A DNA stretch of 64,000 bases from Echinostoma caproni (GCA_900618425.1 UZAN01040063.1:17061-81060); one strand, 5' to 3'. Shown: positions 37,087-51,154, counted from the first letter of the stretch. Numbers and translations: made by a program. The notes: generated from the letters alone by a model not told the origin.

Positions 37087-40000
37087 TGCGCAGAATAAAC
37101 GATCAGGGCACTAAGCAGCTCCTATTTCAAAATTAATTATACATTTCTTGGGTCTATATAGGTTGCGTTCAAAATAAACTTTTTGATAGCTGGATACCTT
37201 AGGTACAAAGTTGAAATCTGTTTGAACCTACTATGGTAACTTCATTGTGAATTACCTACGACAGGGAAACTAAAGTGATTGTGCAAGAAGCAGCCGGTAT
37301 GTCCGTCCCAAATCTTACGGATTATTGTGGTCTACCAGTTAGTCGCGGGGATGCTTGATTCATCAAGTTTTTCAGAATTAACCCCCTAATAGATTAGGAG
37401 AAAAATGGCACTCAGCGCTCCGGGTGATAGAAGTGGATTATAATTGCTCGTGGAAGTGTGTGGCGTTCATTTCTGAAAGGTAAACGACAACGGCTGCACA
37501 CCCCAGGGTGGTATTAAAATGTACTCATGTTTTAACAGTTAGCTTTGTGAGGTGGGTACGGAACTCACGCAACACGTAGGAAGGCCCACAGGGACGCTGT
37601 GAAATAGTAGCAATAGATACTCGTTACCACCGGCACTCGATTGCACCTCTCACTGCCAGACACGCTCACACAGGGAGAACACGGTCGTCGCACACAAACG
37701 TATATTAACGCACGGGACGAACGGCAAAATGCACTGTACAAACTGTATCTGGGGCGGGGGGAGTACACAAGGTTCGTACTGATTATGAGTTCTCGAGTAT
37801 TTCTTGACTCTTCTGATTCTTCGTTTTTAGTGTTCACCGTATTCAACCATTGTGCGCCTGAAAGGGACAGGGAACGTAAGACAATTATTAGTACTGAACA
37901 CATGCCCGACCATTTCAGTTTCAATGCCGTGACAATTGCGAGTTCGATTCTCTCTCTCGGATAATTAAATGCGTCTTAAAAATTATAACAAATAAGGTCG
38001 GAACAGCTTCCCGGAATTCTTTGATCTTTTCAGTTTGGCTTTACTTCGTTTTTAATTCAATGTGTCCTTTCAGAGCTCAGTTCTCCATCTAGACTGCTAT
38101 CAAAATACAGAGGGTGCTGCATAAATATGTACGGACCCTAAAACTTACCTAAGGATGCATTTATGAGAACTCCGCGTTGAGAGCAATCGTAAAATAGGAC
38201 TATTGGACAACTACAACGAGTGAGTGCGAAAAAGTTATCAATAACATTTTGACAAAAGTTTGTCCGGATAATCATCCCCAAACCGGGCCAAACTCCGTAC
38301 TCCAAAAACTCTATATGGAACCATTTTACGATACGACGGAAATATAATGAATAATAAACGAAACATTTATTTATAACTGGTACTAAAATTTGGTGAAGCT
38401 TGCGATTTACCTTTTATCTGGCTTGCCACTGCCGAAAACTCCACATTTTTAAAGTATCTTTGAAGTAACGATTTCCGATCCACTGGATATCACCAGTATC
38501 TTTCAATTTATTTCATAAGGATATCATGAGCTGTCAAATGATCAGAGTTATTCTGTGATACGGATAATTTAGTGTTCCTACTTTATCATCCTTCTGGGTA
38601 ACTAGATCAATGCACTGTGTTCACAAAAGCAGATCATAGACGGGTGACTAGCTAACACTAACTCACTAAGATCTTACAAAGATCGTCATCAAACGAAAAT
38701 GTTGCCCCGTAAATCTCGTTTACCGAACACAAAACTCTGTCAAAATCCACGTTTCCTACAAGAATATCAATCAGCAAAGCTGCTCTAGATAAACAGCAAC
38801 GCTCATTCAATTACTGCCATTAGCCAAATCTGTACGTTTTCGTATCATGAAATAGAGAGAATCAAATAGCCAAACGCTGTCCACCTTCACCACATCGAAC
38901 TGTACTTTGGATTTTTTATTCTTTAGTCTAAACTAAAAACGACTGCTCATTGACAGTCAAAGCTGATCCACACTACGTGCACTGGTGACAAACTAGGTAA
39001 AATAATCAAGTGATGAAGCATGAGGTTTGATAGAGTCCAGACGCTCTTTCCTCGCTGTTTAGAGAAGTCTTTGCGGCTATCAGTATCCATTAAGTGTGCA
39101 AGACGCCACATTGCATTTGACGCATTTGGCTCGCACTGCGATCTCCCCCTCCGTAGAAAGCCTGAGTGGGACGGTTAATGGCCAGTATAGTCTACGACTT
39201 GATCAGTGGCATGAGGGAAGTGGCTATACAAAGATTCGTGCTAAAAAGTATGAGTCACGGGGATCTGTCGTTGATTGACGATGCCTCATGTAGAATTCAC
39301 ACTACCCCCAGATAATGTATCATTTGGCAGGCCATGTCATTGGCGCTCTATTGCAGGAGGTATTTACATATAATTGGTTGATTGGATGTGGTAAACCAGA
39401 ATAACAGGCGGACATTCCTCCTAATTTGGTTGATATCAACTTCAAACAGTGGTTTTTAGAATTTGAATTAGCAAAACAAATAATGAACACTCTGCTAATG
39501 ATACGGAATCCTTCAAAAGCTGATCACAAATTAATATTTCAATCGACAGACTGTAATATATTTGAATAGTTGTTTCATCGGGTAACTCATAGCTAATCAT
39601 AAAATTCGTATTATATTTCTGAAAGTTGGCTAATTCAAATAAATTGAAAGAGTGCTCCTAGTGGTTCGATCCAGAAGTTAAGGAATCGATCTTAATTCAC
39701 TGTGGTATGGTCGTGACATTCAAAGAAGAGTGAATAATTTGTGAAGAAGACTAGTGTCAGAGAAAAGAGGTTAGTGAATAATATTTATATGGTCTCCGTT
39801 ATGAATACGAATATAGAAGACCTACCTGCAACTAGTCACGAGGGAGAAGGGAATCTGAGATCAATTAATTTAGGTTTAACAATTGCTTAGAACACTGGAA
39901 AACTGGCGCGTCATGTTCATATCTTTTTAATTAACTGTACGAAAAACAAACTAAATTCTATTGATAAGGAACTCTGAAAAACATTGAAACGTTTTCATCA

Positions 40001-40228
40001 TCATCGCGGTTTTGGTTCAATAATGGAAGCAATTGTCAAAACAAATTCTGTTTGATTTATGCAGAACTCACACTTACACTTATTTAGAGGATCTTCATCT
40101 AGATCGTTTTCAATACTGAGCAGATTGTGTTGACTTTTTATCAATAAAAGACAGAACTGCGCGTTTTGAGGCTTCGTTAGAATCTTTTTGATGTGTAAAT
40201 CTTTTACTGCCCTCTATTCGGCACAAAG
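37087..40228. other. No recognisable gene
   Basis: Overlapping plus and minus frames of 107 and 119 codons at 37565-37964 lie in a GC-richer patch and are probably accidental. Nothing else was recognised. Confidence 0.5.
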
Positions 40229-40504
40229 TTGTAGTGTGTTCACTGAACACACCTCTCTCCTTGTGTATGAATTGACAAGAAGATTAACAGTCTCAGTTAT
40301 TCTCGCCTACTCCCAAATTCCGAACATGACGGCTTCTGCGGTTTTTAACCACCTTGCTTTATTCGAAAAACCGGAAGAGGTTGCAATGAAAAATTCAGAA
40401 GAAACTCTCTCGGTTACGGCAATCTGTCTGTCGAATCTCCAACTTGACTTACCGTCAATGGAACCTTTGCGCTATGCGGTAACTGCTGGCTTGTTTGATC
40501 ACAG
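40229..40504 (+). CDS. Candidate internal exon, unknown protein
   Basis: The stretch lies between a pyrimidine-rich acceptor (CTGCCCTCTATTCGGCACAAAG) and a donor (CACAG then GTGATT at 40505). The frame is open, with coding-like composition including SVILAYSQIPNMTASAVFNH and FEKPEEVAMKNSEETLS. It ends with two bases over. The frame is also open upstream to 40181, so the true start may be earlier. No neighbouring in-phase exon or protein family was recognised. Confidence 0.28.
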
Positions 40505-43500
40505 GTGATTTTTCCTCTGGCATATTTGCTATTATGATTGATCGCACTATTTGTTGTTTTGCCGATCCGGTTTTCAGTTTTTCAGTCTCACAACGAACAA
40601 ACCATTTTCACACTTTCGATACGTGCTCGAGTGAAGAACATTGGTTCCAATGTGACTTACAAGCCCTCCGTTATGTTTCACTTTGGCCAATGTTTTCACA
40701 TCAATTAACATAAAAAATGTCCAAAGTAGTTGAAGAAATTCAATTAGATAGCACAAGAGATAAATAGCACGTCACTAAACTTTCTATTTACCTTCCTCTT
40801 TCGCAATGAAACTAAAATATTTTATTAAGGTGTGCAGACGAAGAAATTTTCAAAGTCATACGTACAATTTAGATTTGGGTTCATTTGTTTGAATGAGTTT
40901 ACTGTGTAACTTAAACCTGATAGAATCGCAAGCAAGATACACCTGGTATTACTGATCGCCCGGTGAAAGCGCAAGATCACAGCATAATGGAACTAATCGA
41001 TAAATGTTTACCAATATGCGTATGCCCCGATTGTTTTACTTTCTTGGGGTTATCTTTCGTTATAGGTTAAGTTAACTTCCGCAGAAAGTGCGCTACACGA
41101 AATTAAAATGAAAACCCATTTTGTCTTTTCGAGATAGAAGTATAAACATTCATAATTTGCACATGTAATACTCGTACAGCGACGAGTTATTATCGTCGAA
41201 TCTCGGAATCCGCACCTGTATACATTAGAAGCATCCCATCAGATTATATCCGGGGTGACCGCAATTACAAAACAGAGTAGAATCAGATGTTCTCTTTATC
41301 CAGGAGGGAATGACGATAAAATTTCTAAATCACAAGTATCACTCCTCTATGTACATCTATCATAAGGAAAACAATACCCTTCCTTTTCATCCGCTGAATA
41401 TATACAAATTATATCAATTTTCATTAATAGGGCTGTGGTCTTAGAGGGTTGACTGAGAACAAAGAAAATGGGCGTTTATGTTGGGATTCACACGATCTCC
41501 GAACTGACTCGTCCTGCTCAACCATCACCTGCAACAAACAGCAATACCCCGGCAATGCCTTTTACAGAACTCTTCGTTCAAAATCTTTGAAAAACAGTCA
41601 GCTGACTTCAAGATAGCAACGTTTCTGATGCTTTGATGATAAACTACTGATTAAATTACAAAATAAGCCAATCGTTGTCATCACGAATGTTTGAATACCT
41701 GAATAAGTGTATGTTTGTGCACACGATATTTCATTAGGTGGACGATAATACCCTCGGTTGTTGCTCGTGTATGAATGTGAACAGCCTGGGATTTGAGTTT
41801 TCGGACCCCAAATTCCATTTCCAACCATCTGAAAACTTGCTACAATAGCCCGTACTGAAGTCAATAATCAGTTCCGCGTTATGCATTAAATTTCTAGGCT
41901 GAGATAAGTTTCTGTGCGTTTCCCAATAACTCAAAAGTGTACCTATGAAATGTTAATTTTGAGTTTTCTTTTTCAATGATCCACAGCCACTGGAGATAGA
42001 TGAATCATTCGACGTCTTTTTCGTTAAAACGGGAGCTGAATTTGTTTATCTTAACCCTCAATTGCAGTTCAGCAATCCACTATGAAATCAATTTTTTATA
42101 AAAAGTAATTTCTATGCTTATTTAACCGATTTTTGCATAACAGTGGCTCCAATGAAATATATCTATTTAAAAAACTGACATTTGGAAAAAATCTTTCAAC
42201 ACGTATGGCTATTTGCATCGAGAATTCTAATCACCCAGCTCATTACTGTCTTACTGCTTGTCCTGTAATTTAAGAAACAGAATTCAAAGGTCACGTGGAC
42301 CGTAGGAAGATCTTTTTCGGGTCAACCTTAAGAGGAACACTGACAGCACTCGGGATCTGAATCCAACAAATAAATAAATCATGGTGTGAATGAAAAACAA
42401 AACTAGCGATAAATTTCACGCTGAATAACCAGATTGGTTTAGATTGAAAATCGATCGAATTCACCCAACCATCATCAGCTTGGTGTTCCCATGGGGCATA
42501 TGAAAAATTAGCGCCTGATAATTCATGAAACACAGTCCCTAAAGACCATCCCTCATGGAAGCTGTTCAACATCAAGTGAGATCTCCATTTTCATCAGAAT
42601 GTTTTTCCCCTACCCTATCAATATCAGATGTGTTCCACTCACCCCAAACCCTCTGCCTAACACCACTTAAAATTTGTCCTGTGTGCATCAGCTAATTTGG
42701 CCTGCAGCGTGGGAGATATTGCTTATGATTCATGTTCCCGTCAGGTATTTACATGCCTATAAACCAAAGTGGTTTTGATGTAAACATATCGCGCTTGGCC
42801 CAGACTAATGGCTTTTACTAAGGATTGTGTGATGAAGTGCGGACGGGTTGACCGTGCCTGGTTAGTCAGTAATGGGGAAGCTTGCCGTTAGCACTTGAGG
42901 TAATTACAGTATACAATGCACATTAGCTTGGAAGAATGAATTTTCATAGCAATGACCATTAGCCCTTGTTAATGGTCTTTCTAAGATCTATTGAATCTTA
43001 GTTCCAGTGTCGTTGAAAATGATTTCCCTTTTAGTTTGAAAAGGAGGATTAACAATCATTATGTTATATTTCACGGCGAGTTTCGTGAGGCACGCTTGGA
43101 TGCATGATCATGTTTTTCGTATACACACTCCTATATCACGATAATACGTGTAACGTTCAGCTTGTTCATATGTCGTAGTGTTGACCCCTTTTAGCTACGT
43201 CAAATGGATTAGTAAGAGGTTTTGAACTGGAGCAATAATGTTTCAGCAAAACTGAATCCTTAGGAGGAAATCCTTATTTTCAGTGGTTTAAGTGTCTTTA
43301 AGAATGATATGTAAATAAGCACCCCTGGTTTAGTTGAGGCCATTTTTTGAGAACCACTTCAGCTAACTACTTCTACAAAATTCATTGCTAAAGCTACAAG
43401 ATATGATCGAGACTATATTGTTCAACGTACTGAATGGAATATGTTTAGATGTATAACGGGGGATCTGTTTTTTTTACGTTTGTGCTATCCGTAGAATGTA

Positions 43501-46500
43501 CGTCATAGAAGTCTACTCAGTGCACATGAAGACAAACCGGATACGTCAGTTTCTGCAGTGTTTTATCATTCAAAGTAATAGGAATGAATGCTATAGCTTA
43601 CAAGAGAAGGGACAAGGAAGACTGCACATAACAGGTATCCGAGATGATTGGTCAGGAAGGTGAGTCGATGAAATTTCGAAGAAGTCCGAGTTTAGTAATT
43701 TGTCAGTGTACCTTGCCTACAGATAAACGCATCAGAAAAATTTATACACAAGATATCGTTCAGTTCTGTGATTGTACGTTTATATACAGGAGAGATCCTT
43801 GCTTTCTTTACGTTTAAGCGGACCATAGATCTGCGATTAAAATAAGAAAACTTTGCTCTATTATCTGATTCTTTTCACACTCATTCGCCTCCTCCTATTG
43901 TCCGCCTAATGTGGGCTTCGCGGTTGGGCGATTCTTCGAAGCGGATCCTTGAGCGTCACTCCGCGCGGCTGATGAGTGGAATGGTTTTATGTCTAACCTA
44001 AACAAATCCCATTTTGAATATGACCCAGGCCTTCTACTCCTATGGAGAATGCGTTGAAAACTCGTTTTTACAATCCTGTTATGTAAAACTCTATTTTGTG
44101 TGCCATCAAGCTCCTTTTACTCACCCACATGCCGAGGGTTCTGAAAAGTTGGATGGATGAAAACAGAAAAGGTGGTCATTGTAAATTTTGTGCATCAGTC
44201 GCGGGATAATAATAATCCCTATTAAGCTGCAATGAAATTTTTCTTCTCCCAAAACCAATTCCTGCTAAATCCGAAATAATCGTGCTCTAAAAATATAGAG
44301 GGTGAAATCCTAAATCTATTATCACGGATAAAACCAATAGGTGAGAATTATGAGCCATCCCTGCAAATTTTTGAGTAGCTTAAACCCAGCTTTGGCCAAC
44401 ATGCAGGCACATAAATAGCCTCGCACGTTCGTGTACATGCATCTGTGATCTGGCTACAATACACACAGTGATGAGTTCTTTTACGAACAGTCGAATGTGT
44501 TCAGTTACAACAAATAATCAATACAGGACGGACGGCTACAGAACAACACATCGGTTTCCTTAGCGCCGAGGCCTCAAAACACAACAGTCCATTTTGTAAT
44601 CAAGTGTTGCTGGTAGTGTACATTTGCGCATGAACGCAATTACACACTGGTCAATTGAATCGTTCGTCGATCATGCGGCACTGAGTAGTTTTTCCTTCTC
44701 AAAAACGATGACTCACCATTAGACACAGGTCTCCAGATTATAATTGTACCAAACACCGTCAAACGAGCTAGCTCAGGAGAACCACTACGGTTGAGTGAAA
44801 TTTAAAGTAGACCTTTGAAATGGAGTGATTGGGCCTGTGTATTCTTGATATCAAAATAATGATGTGGCCTGAAAACGACACAAGGACGACATGAAACACC
44901 TAAATTATTCGCATCCAATGAGTTTAACAAGAAGCCCGATCTTACACTACCAAGCGGGAACTAGAAACTTAGGTCACTTGAGATCGGAATAATAACGACA
45001 GCGATGTGATTCAGAATTTTATATGGAACAGGATATGAAACGATACGGGAACTTTGAAGTATCGTCAATGCATCATATACAAACAACATTTAACTGATCA
45101 TAGTCTAGTGGGATGCAATAGCTTTGTCGCAGCAAAAAGTTGTGATTATGGACCCGTTTTCGTTCAAATGGGTGTAGCTTGAAGAAATTTCATCATTAAT
45201 ATTGAATATTATCCTAATTCAAAAAATTACCGATTATGGTGCACACAGTCGTGGAATCATTACAAAAAGCTAGGATTTTATGACGAAATGCTGGGCTGAT
45301 TACGAAACCCTAAAAAACGCTTTTATTCAGCTCTGCGTTTTATTTACAACGAACTTGGTGCCTGTTCATTTTGCGGTACTTCCTAAGGGATTTCTTCATC
45401 CAACCTCTTTTTTTCGTTAGCAAGTTACCCGTAGAATTCTACTTGTGAATTATCCGGTGTTACTTACTGCAAAAAATAAAACGACCTTTTCCAACTGTGG
45501 CATCCGGTGCTACGTTTCGAACTCATACGGTTGTTGAAATTAATCCAATCGCACTAATTTTACTCGATACTCTTAACAGACAACTCTTTTTGTTCACGAA
45601 AACTGAATCGCTCTGTGCTGGCCACAAACAAATACGTTACATCTCTTACCATACCATCTGTATCTTTGTTACTCCAAAAATTACATGAACTTTTCACGCA
45701 ACAAATATGTCGGGAAAATGATCAAAAATATGTTTTCTTCCGGTCATTCACTGAGATCGTTTATACCCAGTTCGTTGTCTTGTCTGTGAGATTCCTTTAT
45801 GATGACTCGTTTATAGCAGTACTGATTTAGATGATGTTCCACAGGATTATCAGATTAACGAAAGCTTAGCAAATTTAGTTTTTCCTGGATAAGCGACCTT
45901 CGTTTGATGACAGTCTGTCAGAATGAGATTATCCAGCACACACAATTATTTCTTATCCAGATTAGTTAGCCGATAGAAATATACATTTTCGTTTTAACAG
46001 GCATTTCATCACATTTTTGTCAATCACTTCAACACAGTTGACGAGGGATCAGAAACAATAAATGTCAGTCACAAAAATGTTATAAAATCACCGAGGTACC
46101 GTTTACCTTGTATAACTCTACCAAATTTTCTTACTTTTATTTTATGTTTTTACATGCGTATTTTGTAAATAAATGTATGTGCTACACTGAACTTTCAGAC
46201 TCCCTGGTTTATTAAACTATTTTTGAATTGCTGTTCATGATTGACGTATTCATAAATTTATGTATGAATATCATACATATCAGTCATCTGAATCAGATAC
46301 GTTATTCTCTGAAGGGGGAAAACGGTACCCCAACGCGTCCTTTGCCAGTCATCTCAGTCAATTTTGCTACTTCGAGCACGTGACTGGGGAACTTATGTCT
46401 GTCATGATAGCCGCCTAGTTCAACATCTCGTTCGATGCGCGTGTTTAAAAGCAATGCATTCTGGATAACACGTTGCGGGCTTTTGTTTGCTAAATGAGCT

Positions 46501-47170
46501 CCCTAATAATTGCAGAATTACAAGGTAACTATCAACACTAAAATGAGTGATGAACATCAATGATGTTACGGTGATCGCAAGACAGGGTTATGGGATATGT
46601 GAACGAAAATGCTATCGGGAACAATTATCTTTGTTCCGTCAACCAACAAAGACGTCTATGAACTAGTGATTGGGCTAAATAAGTTCATTGTTTGGTCAGT
46701 ATGCTGCTGATTCACATAGGCAGAACCTCAATCGTATACATAATATAGGTTTACATAGATCAGGAATCGAAGGAGCTTTAACATGGCGTCAATCAAAGCA
46801 CACTCGAGGACTGTAATAAGTTTCAACATGGAAGTACCTCTTTTCAATCCAAAACTAATAGTTCAGAGAATGAATAATGTAGCAGACATCGACTATAATT
46901 GCATAACACCCCATTTTGAGAGCCACTAAAATGACTATATAGAACTGGACGTATTAAGTACGAGTTCAAACTGATCCCTAAGGTAACACGTTCATTGGAT
47001 GCTAGCAATATAATTCTTGGTCAGTATGTTCTACGCTCAAGCAATTTCATGTCACCAGTAAGAGAAAATTTGTGATGATCGTTCATGACAGCAAGAAACA
47101 ACAAGATCTGTTCAACTGTAAATTTAAAGGAACCATATTGCTATCATTCATCGATGGAGAAAGCATATAA
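40505..47170. other. No recognisable gene
   Basis: About 6.7 kb of AT-rich sequence with chance ORFs only. CTGATGAGTGGAATGG at 43968 resembles a hammerhead start but lacks the GAAA segment. Confidence 0.5.
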
Positions 47171-47374
47171 CTGACTGTAAATTCATCTGGAGCACCTACC
47201 ACAGCTCAAACAATCGTATGCGCAAAATTCGCTGCGCGCTTTGATGAAGAACAGCTGCATTGCTCGGGAAGACTTGATCTGACTGACCTGCCCCTCGTGA
47301 ACCTGGTTACCGCCTACCGAAACACATCAACTGTTGAATCAGAACGTTCATCATCATCTAATGTTGACAGGTAG
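47171..47374 (+). other. Coding-like open stretch upstream of LINE fossil
   Basis: The frame is open for about 67 codons up to a TAG at 47372, including CAKFAARFDEEQLH and LTDLPLVNLVTAYRNTS. Its composition is protein-like, but no start or splice site is evident. It may be the 5' part of the same LINE or another decayed element. Confidence 0.3.
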
Positions 47375-47499
47375 CGGGCTCATATCCGTTAAGTTATGCC
47401 ACCCAAACATTTGGCGTCAGCCAGCGCACCATCAAACGTCGAGTTTCGCAAGTTCTCTCCAAAAGCTTGACATCTGTCAAAACATCCCCTAGTTAATGG

Positions 47500-48640
47500 A
47501 TAAAAGACAGTTCGTACGACTCTGAGTGCTGAACTGAAGCGGTTCATGAAGAGGATCTATAGATATGACGCGTACAATCAGCTTCTGAGATGGAACACAC
47601 CACTAGCTGCGGCAACTATCACACGCGTTTCCGATTAATCCGACCCACAAAAGGTCAGGCGTAAGTGAGACTGTAGACGAAACGATTAGCGAGCCTATCT
47701 GCAAGCTACGACGTCTACTTGGATGTTGAGCAGAGCACTTCCATCAATAATTCAGCTGGCTAAAATTATCGCCACCTCTATCTCTTGACGTCCAAAGTGC
47801 TCCATTGTTTATAGATGTTTTATCTCCTTTAAAGTAAAGAGTCTCCCAAGACTTGAGATGTTTGAAAAAACAGCAATCTCCCGTCCCAGATGAGCTCATT
47901 CCAACTGTTTTCAAGAGCGGTGTAAAGACCTTGTATGAGAGCTAACATTCTTATTACAGATAATCTGGAATACCAAATCCATAACGGAGTTTAATGGACG
48001 TAACGGTTTTCAAGAAGGGCTTCTTCCAATATTGCTTCCATAACCTATGTATTGGTGTCATTTCTGTTGCATTCAATTTGATCACATTTTTGATATTTCA
48101 CATACTCATTTGGATCAGGAAATGTCTCTTCGGCGAAGAACAGACAGGATTCTTCTCCTTAAAGGGGCTACGCTGATCACTTATTCACTTGAGCAGCGCC
48201 AAATCTTCAGTAAACTAACAATTGCTGCCGTTTTAGACTCAGGCTGCGTTGGACTCAGTAGATAGAGCTGCTCTTTGGACCTGTCTGTTAGAAAGCGGTG
48301 TGCCTGTGAAGTGCATAAACCTCACTGTCTTCTCAAAAACATCAAGCCGCGTAAAAGCATGCCGCCGAATCTCTTGTTTATTCAGCATCTCGTGTGGAGT
48401 TCTAGATGGTTAGGTGATCTCACCCTTCTGGTGTAATGTCACAATCGATAAAATCATAGGCAGAACTCTAGAAAACTGCAAGGTCTTCCGTGTGGAGCTT
48501 GTTCCAGCTGATGAAATTCGTGCTTTAGAATACACAGGCCACGCCTTTCACATTTGTGACTCCTCTCAAGACACTTAAAACGGCATATACAAGTTGGTGT
48601 TGTACATCGTGCACTTTGAAATGACCTTCCCTTCATAAAA
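47500..48640 (+). mobile_element. Degraded LINE (non-LTR retrotransposon) reverse transcriptase
   Basis: Scattered in-order matches to trematode LINE reverse transcriptases occur in shifting frames. Upstream of the RT comes GVSETVDETISEPI and an AEHF...FSW block (about 47655-47765). PVPDELIP (47880-47905) matches the usual PGPDE motif. VFKKG (48005) is followed by an EEQTGFF block, and VDRAALWTCLLESGVPVKCI (48257-48316) matches the palm. A broken VRQG..SPF region follows (48390-48430), then DEIRALEY with YTGH at 48531-48542 where the catalytic YADD should be. Many stops and frameshifts make it a dead copy. The endonuclease and 3' end were not recognised. Confidence 0.8.
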
Positions 48641-49353
48641 TTACTGAATTACTTACTGGAGGACTGATAACAGGCTATACCCACACTCATGCACATTAGA
48701 GACCTGTTGGAAATTGTCAATCAGTTTCCCTAGCTTGAGTGTCGCTTCGGTTCGAGAGGACTGGCAAAGATAATGCCAATACGTATTCTCAAGGTACGTG
48801 TGGTTTTCTCTAACTTACGTCAATTGTGATGTCGACGCGATCTCAGTCTTCCCTTGAAATGTTGAGTGTGCAAAGCCCCCTTTTGCACAGTCTTAACTAA
48901 TGAAAGCAAGAGCTGGCCCCTTAACGCACATTCGATGTATTTGATCACTGTCACATTTGTTGCATCGCTAAAGTACGTTGACTTTCCTTTCATTTTAAAT
49001 AGTAGAAGAGGAGCAGTCTGCACATTGTATGTAGTTAATTAGACCCAATCAAGTAGTGGAGATAGTCGTTGTTTCTGTGTTCACCATTCCCTAATACAAG
49101 CGATTGGAGCTGGGTTGTTTATGATCACCTGAGAGGCATGAGCCACGTCATGGAAACAGGTTAACTTGGTGGATAATGAATGATTTTGTACTAAGTAATG
49201 ACAATAATACTTATACTCTTATTTGTTCAGATGTCGATTGGTATCCTCCATCTTTTAAAGTTATACATTATTACATTTACGAATACAAGATTTCTGTTTC
49301 TAAGCTATTTGTTAAAATCTGGTTTGTAGTTTCAGCATTAGCACAAAATATTC
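48641..49353. other. No recognisable gene, up to the gap
   Basis: This may contain the eroded 3' part of the LINE, but no RT thumb or tail motif could be read. Confidence 0.4.
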
Positions 49354-50321
49354 NNNNNNNNNNNNNNNNNNNNNNNNNNNNNNNNNNNNNNNNNNNNNNN
49401 NNNNNNNNNNNNNNNNNNNNNNNNNNNNNNNNNNNNNNNNNNNNNNNNNNNNNNNNNNNNNNNNNNNNNNNNNNNNNNNNNNNNNNNNNNNNNNNNNNNN
49501 NNNNNNNNNNNNNNNNNNNNNNNNNNNNNNNNNNNNNNNNNNNNNNNNNNNNNNNNNNNNNNNNNNNNNNNNNNNNNNNNNNNNNNNNNNNNNNNNNNNN
49601 NNNNNNNNNNNNNNNNNNNNNNNNNNNNNNNNNNNNNNNNNNNNNNNNNNNNNNNNNNNNNNNNNNNNNNNNNNNNNNNNNNNNNNNNNNNNNNNNNNNN
49701 NNNNNNNNNNNNNNNNNNNNNNNNNNNNNNNNNNNNNNNNNNNNNNNNNNNNNNNNNNNNNNNNNNNNNNNNNNNNNNNNNNNNNNNNNNNNNNNNNNNN
49801 NNNNNNNNNNNNNNNNNNNNNNNNNNNNNNNNNNNNNNNNNNNNNNNNNNNNNNNNNNNNNNNNNNNNNNNNNNNNNNNNNNNNNNNNNNNNNNNNNNNN
49901 NNNNNNNNNNNNNNNNNNNNNNNNNNNNNNNNNNNNNNNNNNNNNNNNNNNNNNNNNNNNNNNNNNNNNNNNNNNNNNNNNNNNNNNNNNNNNNNNNNNN
50001 NNNNNNNNNNNNNNNNNNNNNNNNNNNNNNNNNNNNNNNNNNNNNNNNNNNNNNNNNNNNNNNNNNNNNNNNNNNNNNNNNNNNNNNNNNNNNNNNNNNN
50101 NNNNNNNNNNNNNNNNNNNNNNNNNNNNNNNNNNNNNNNNNNNNNNNNNNNNNNNNNNNNNNNNNNNNNNNNNNNNNNNNNNNNNNNNNNNNNNNNNNNN
50201 NNNNNNNNNNNNNNNNNNNNNNNNNNNNNNNNNNNNNNNNNNNNNNNNNNNNNNNNNNNNNNNNNNNNNNNNNNNNNNNNNNNNNNNNNNNNNNNNNNNN
50301 NNNNNNNNNNNNNNNNNNNNN
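49354..50321. other. Assembly gap, 968 N
   Basis: An uninterrupted run of N. The right edge abuts a CCAT tandem array, suggesting that the unresolved sequence is a longer simple repeat. Confidence 0.99.
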
Positions 50322-50345
50322 CCATCCATCCATCCATTCATCCAT

Positions 50346-50381
<36 letters not shown>

Positions 50382-50392
50382 CCATCCATCCA
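50322..50392. repeat. (CCAT)n tandem array
   Basis: About 18 CCAT units with two variants (CATT and CCGT) run directly from the gap edge. ATTC/TCAT units follow shortly after near 50415. The true array length is unknown. Confidence 0.95.
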
Positions 50393-50543
50393 GAAATACC
50401 TACCTACATAAATTCACTCATTCATTCATTATTCTTTCCGTAACTCATTCTCGCCCCTATTCGTTCGCTTATTCTCTCGAGCCGATGACTTGTCAAACAA
50501 GGCCGGAAATGAACTGTCGCGGGCAAGTGATTGAACTCAATAC

Positions 50544-50561
50544 GCACACACACACACACAC
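50544..50561. repeat. (CA)n microsatellite
   Basis: Nine CA units. Confidence 0.9.
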
Positions 50562-51154
50562 GCTCATAAACCCAAATATAGAATCTGGTCATTCAATTAC
50601 AGGCACATCCTAAACAAACTTATTCCGAAAGCAGTGCATATCACGGTGGTGTTGAAAACAGAAAACAAACCGAACTGAGCGGAATGGTTCACGTCATCTT
50701 CATCAGCATCTTCGTATCCCACTGATCCCACACCCCGCTACACTACCTCCTACAGTTCACTTCACTGGTGCTGTTCGCATAGAACTATGTCACCGAAGTT
50801 GTCGTCACTCAGCACGTCAAAAACAATGACAACAATAAGAACGGAAACAGAAGTGTAGCTGTGTGACTGTGAAAAGATGCAGAGAGACCTTAGAAATGTT
50901 TGGGCTAAGAGCAGAAGAAAAGCAGGGAGAGAAAGAGGAAAACGCGTGAGACCATTTCGCTTGATCAATTTGCCAATCCTAACAGGTGATTTTGGTACAG
51001 ATGTGATGACAGTGGTGTTCAAGGCACTAACCCCTGACTATGTGAAATAGAAGGAAGAGAATAGAAAACAAAACAACTATTATGCTTAAAACTATCACCA
51101 ACGCAAAGTGAGCTGTATCATTATTCAATTATGTTCTACACACTCCTACTCCAC
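50562..51154. other. No recognisable gene
   Basis: Only chance ORFs were seen; the sequence leads into the ribozyme-like repeat at 51155. Confidence 0.5.

Noticed and set aside
37565..37964. Overlapping sense and antisense ORFs of 107 and 119 codons
   Set aside because: Mirror-open frames in a locally GC-richer patch; neither has motifs.
43968..43983. CTGATGAGTGGAATGG as a hammerhead start
   Set aside because: No GAAA segment or stem II follows.
49176..50411. Open frames of 340-411 codons
   Set aside because: They are made almost entirely of N and continue into the CCAT array (a PSIH repeat); no real coding sequence.
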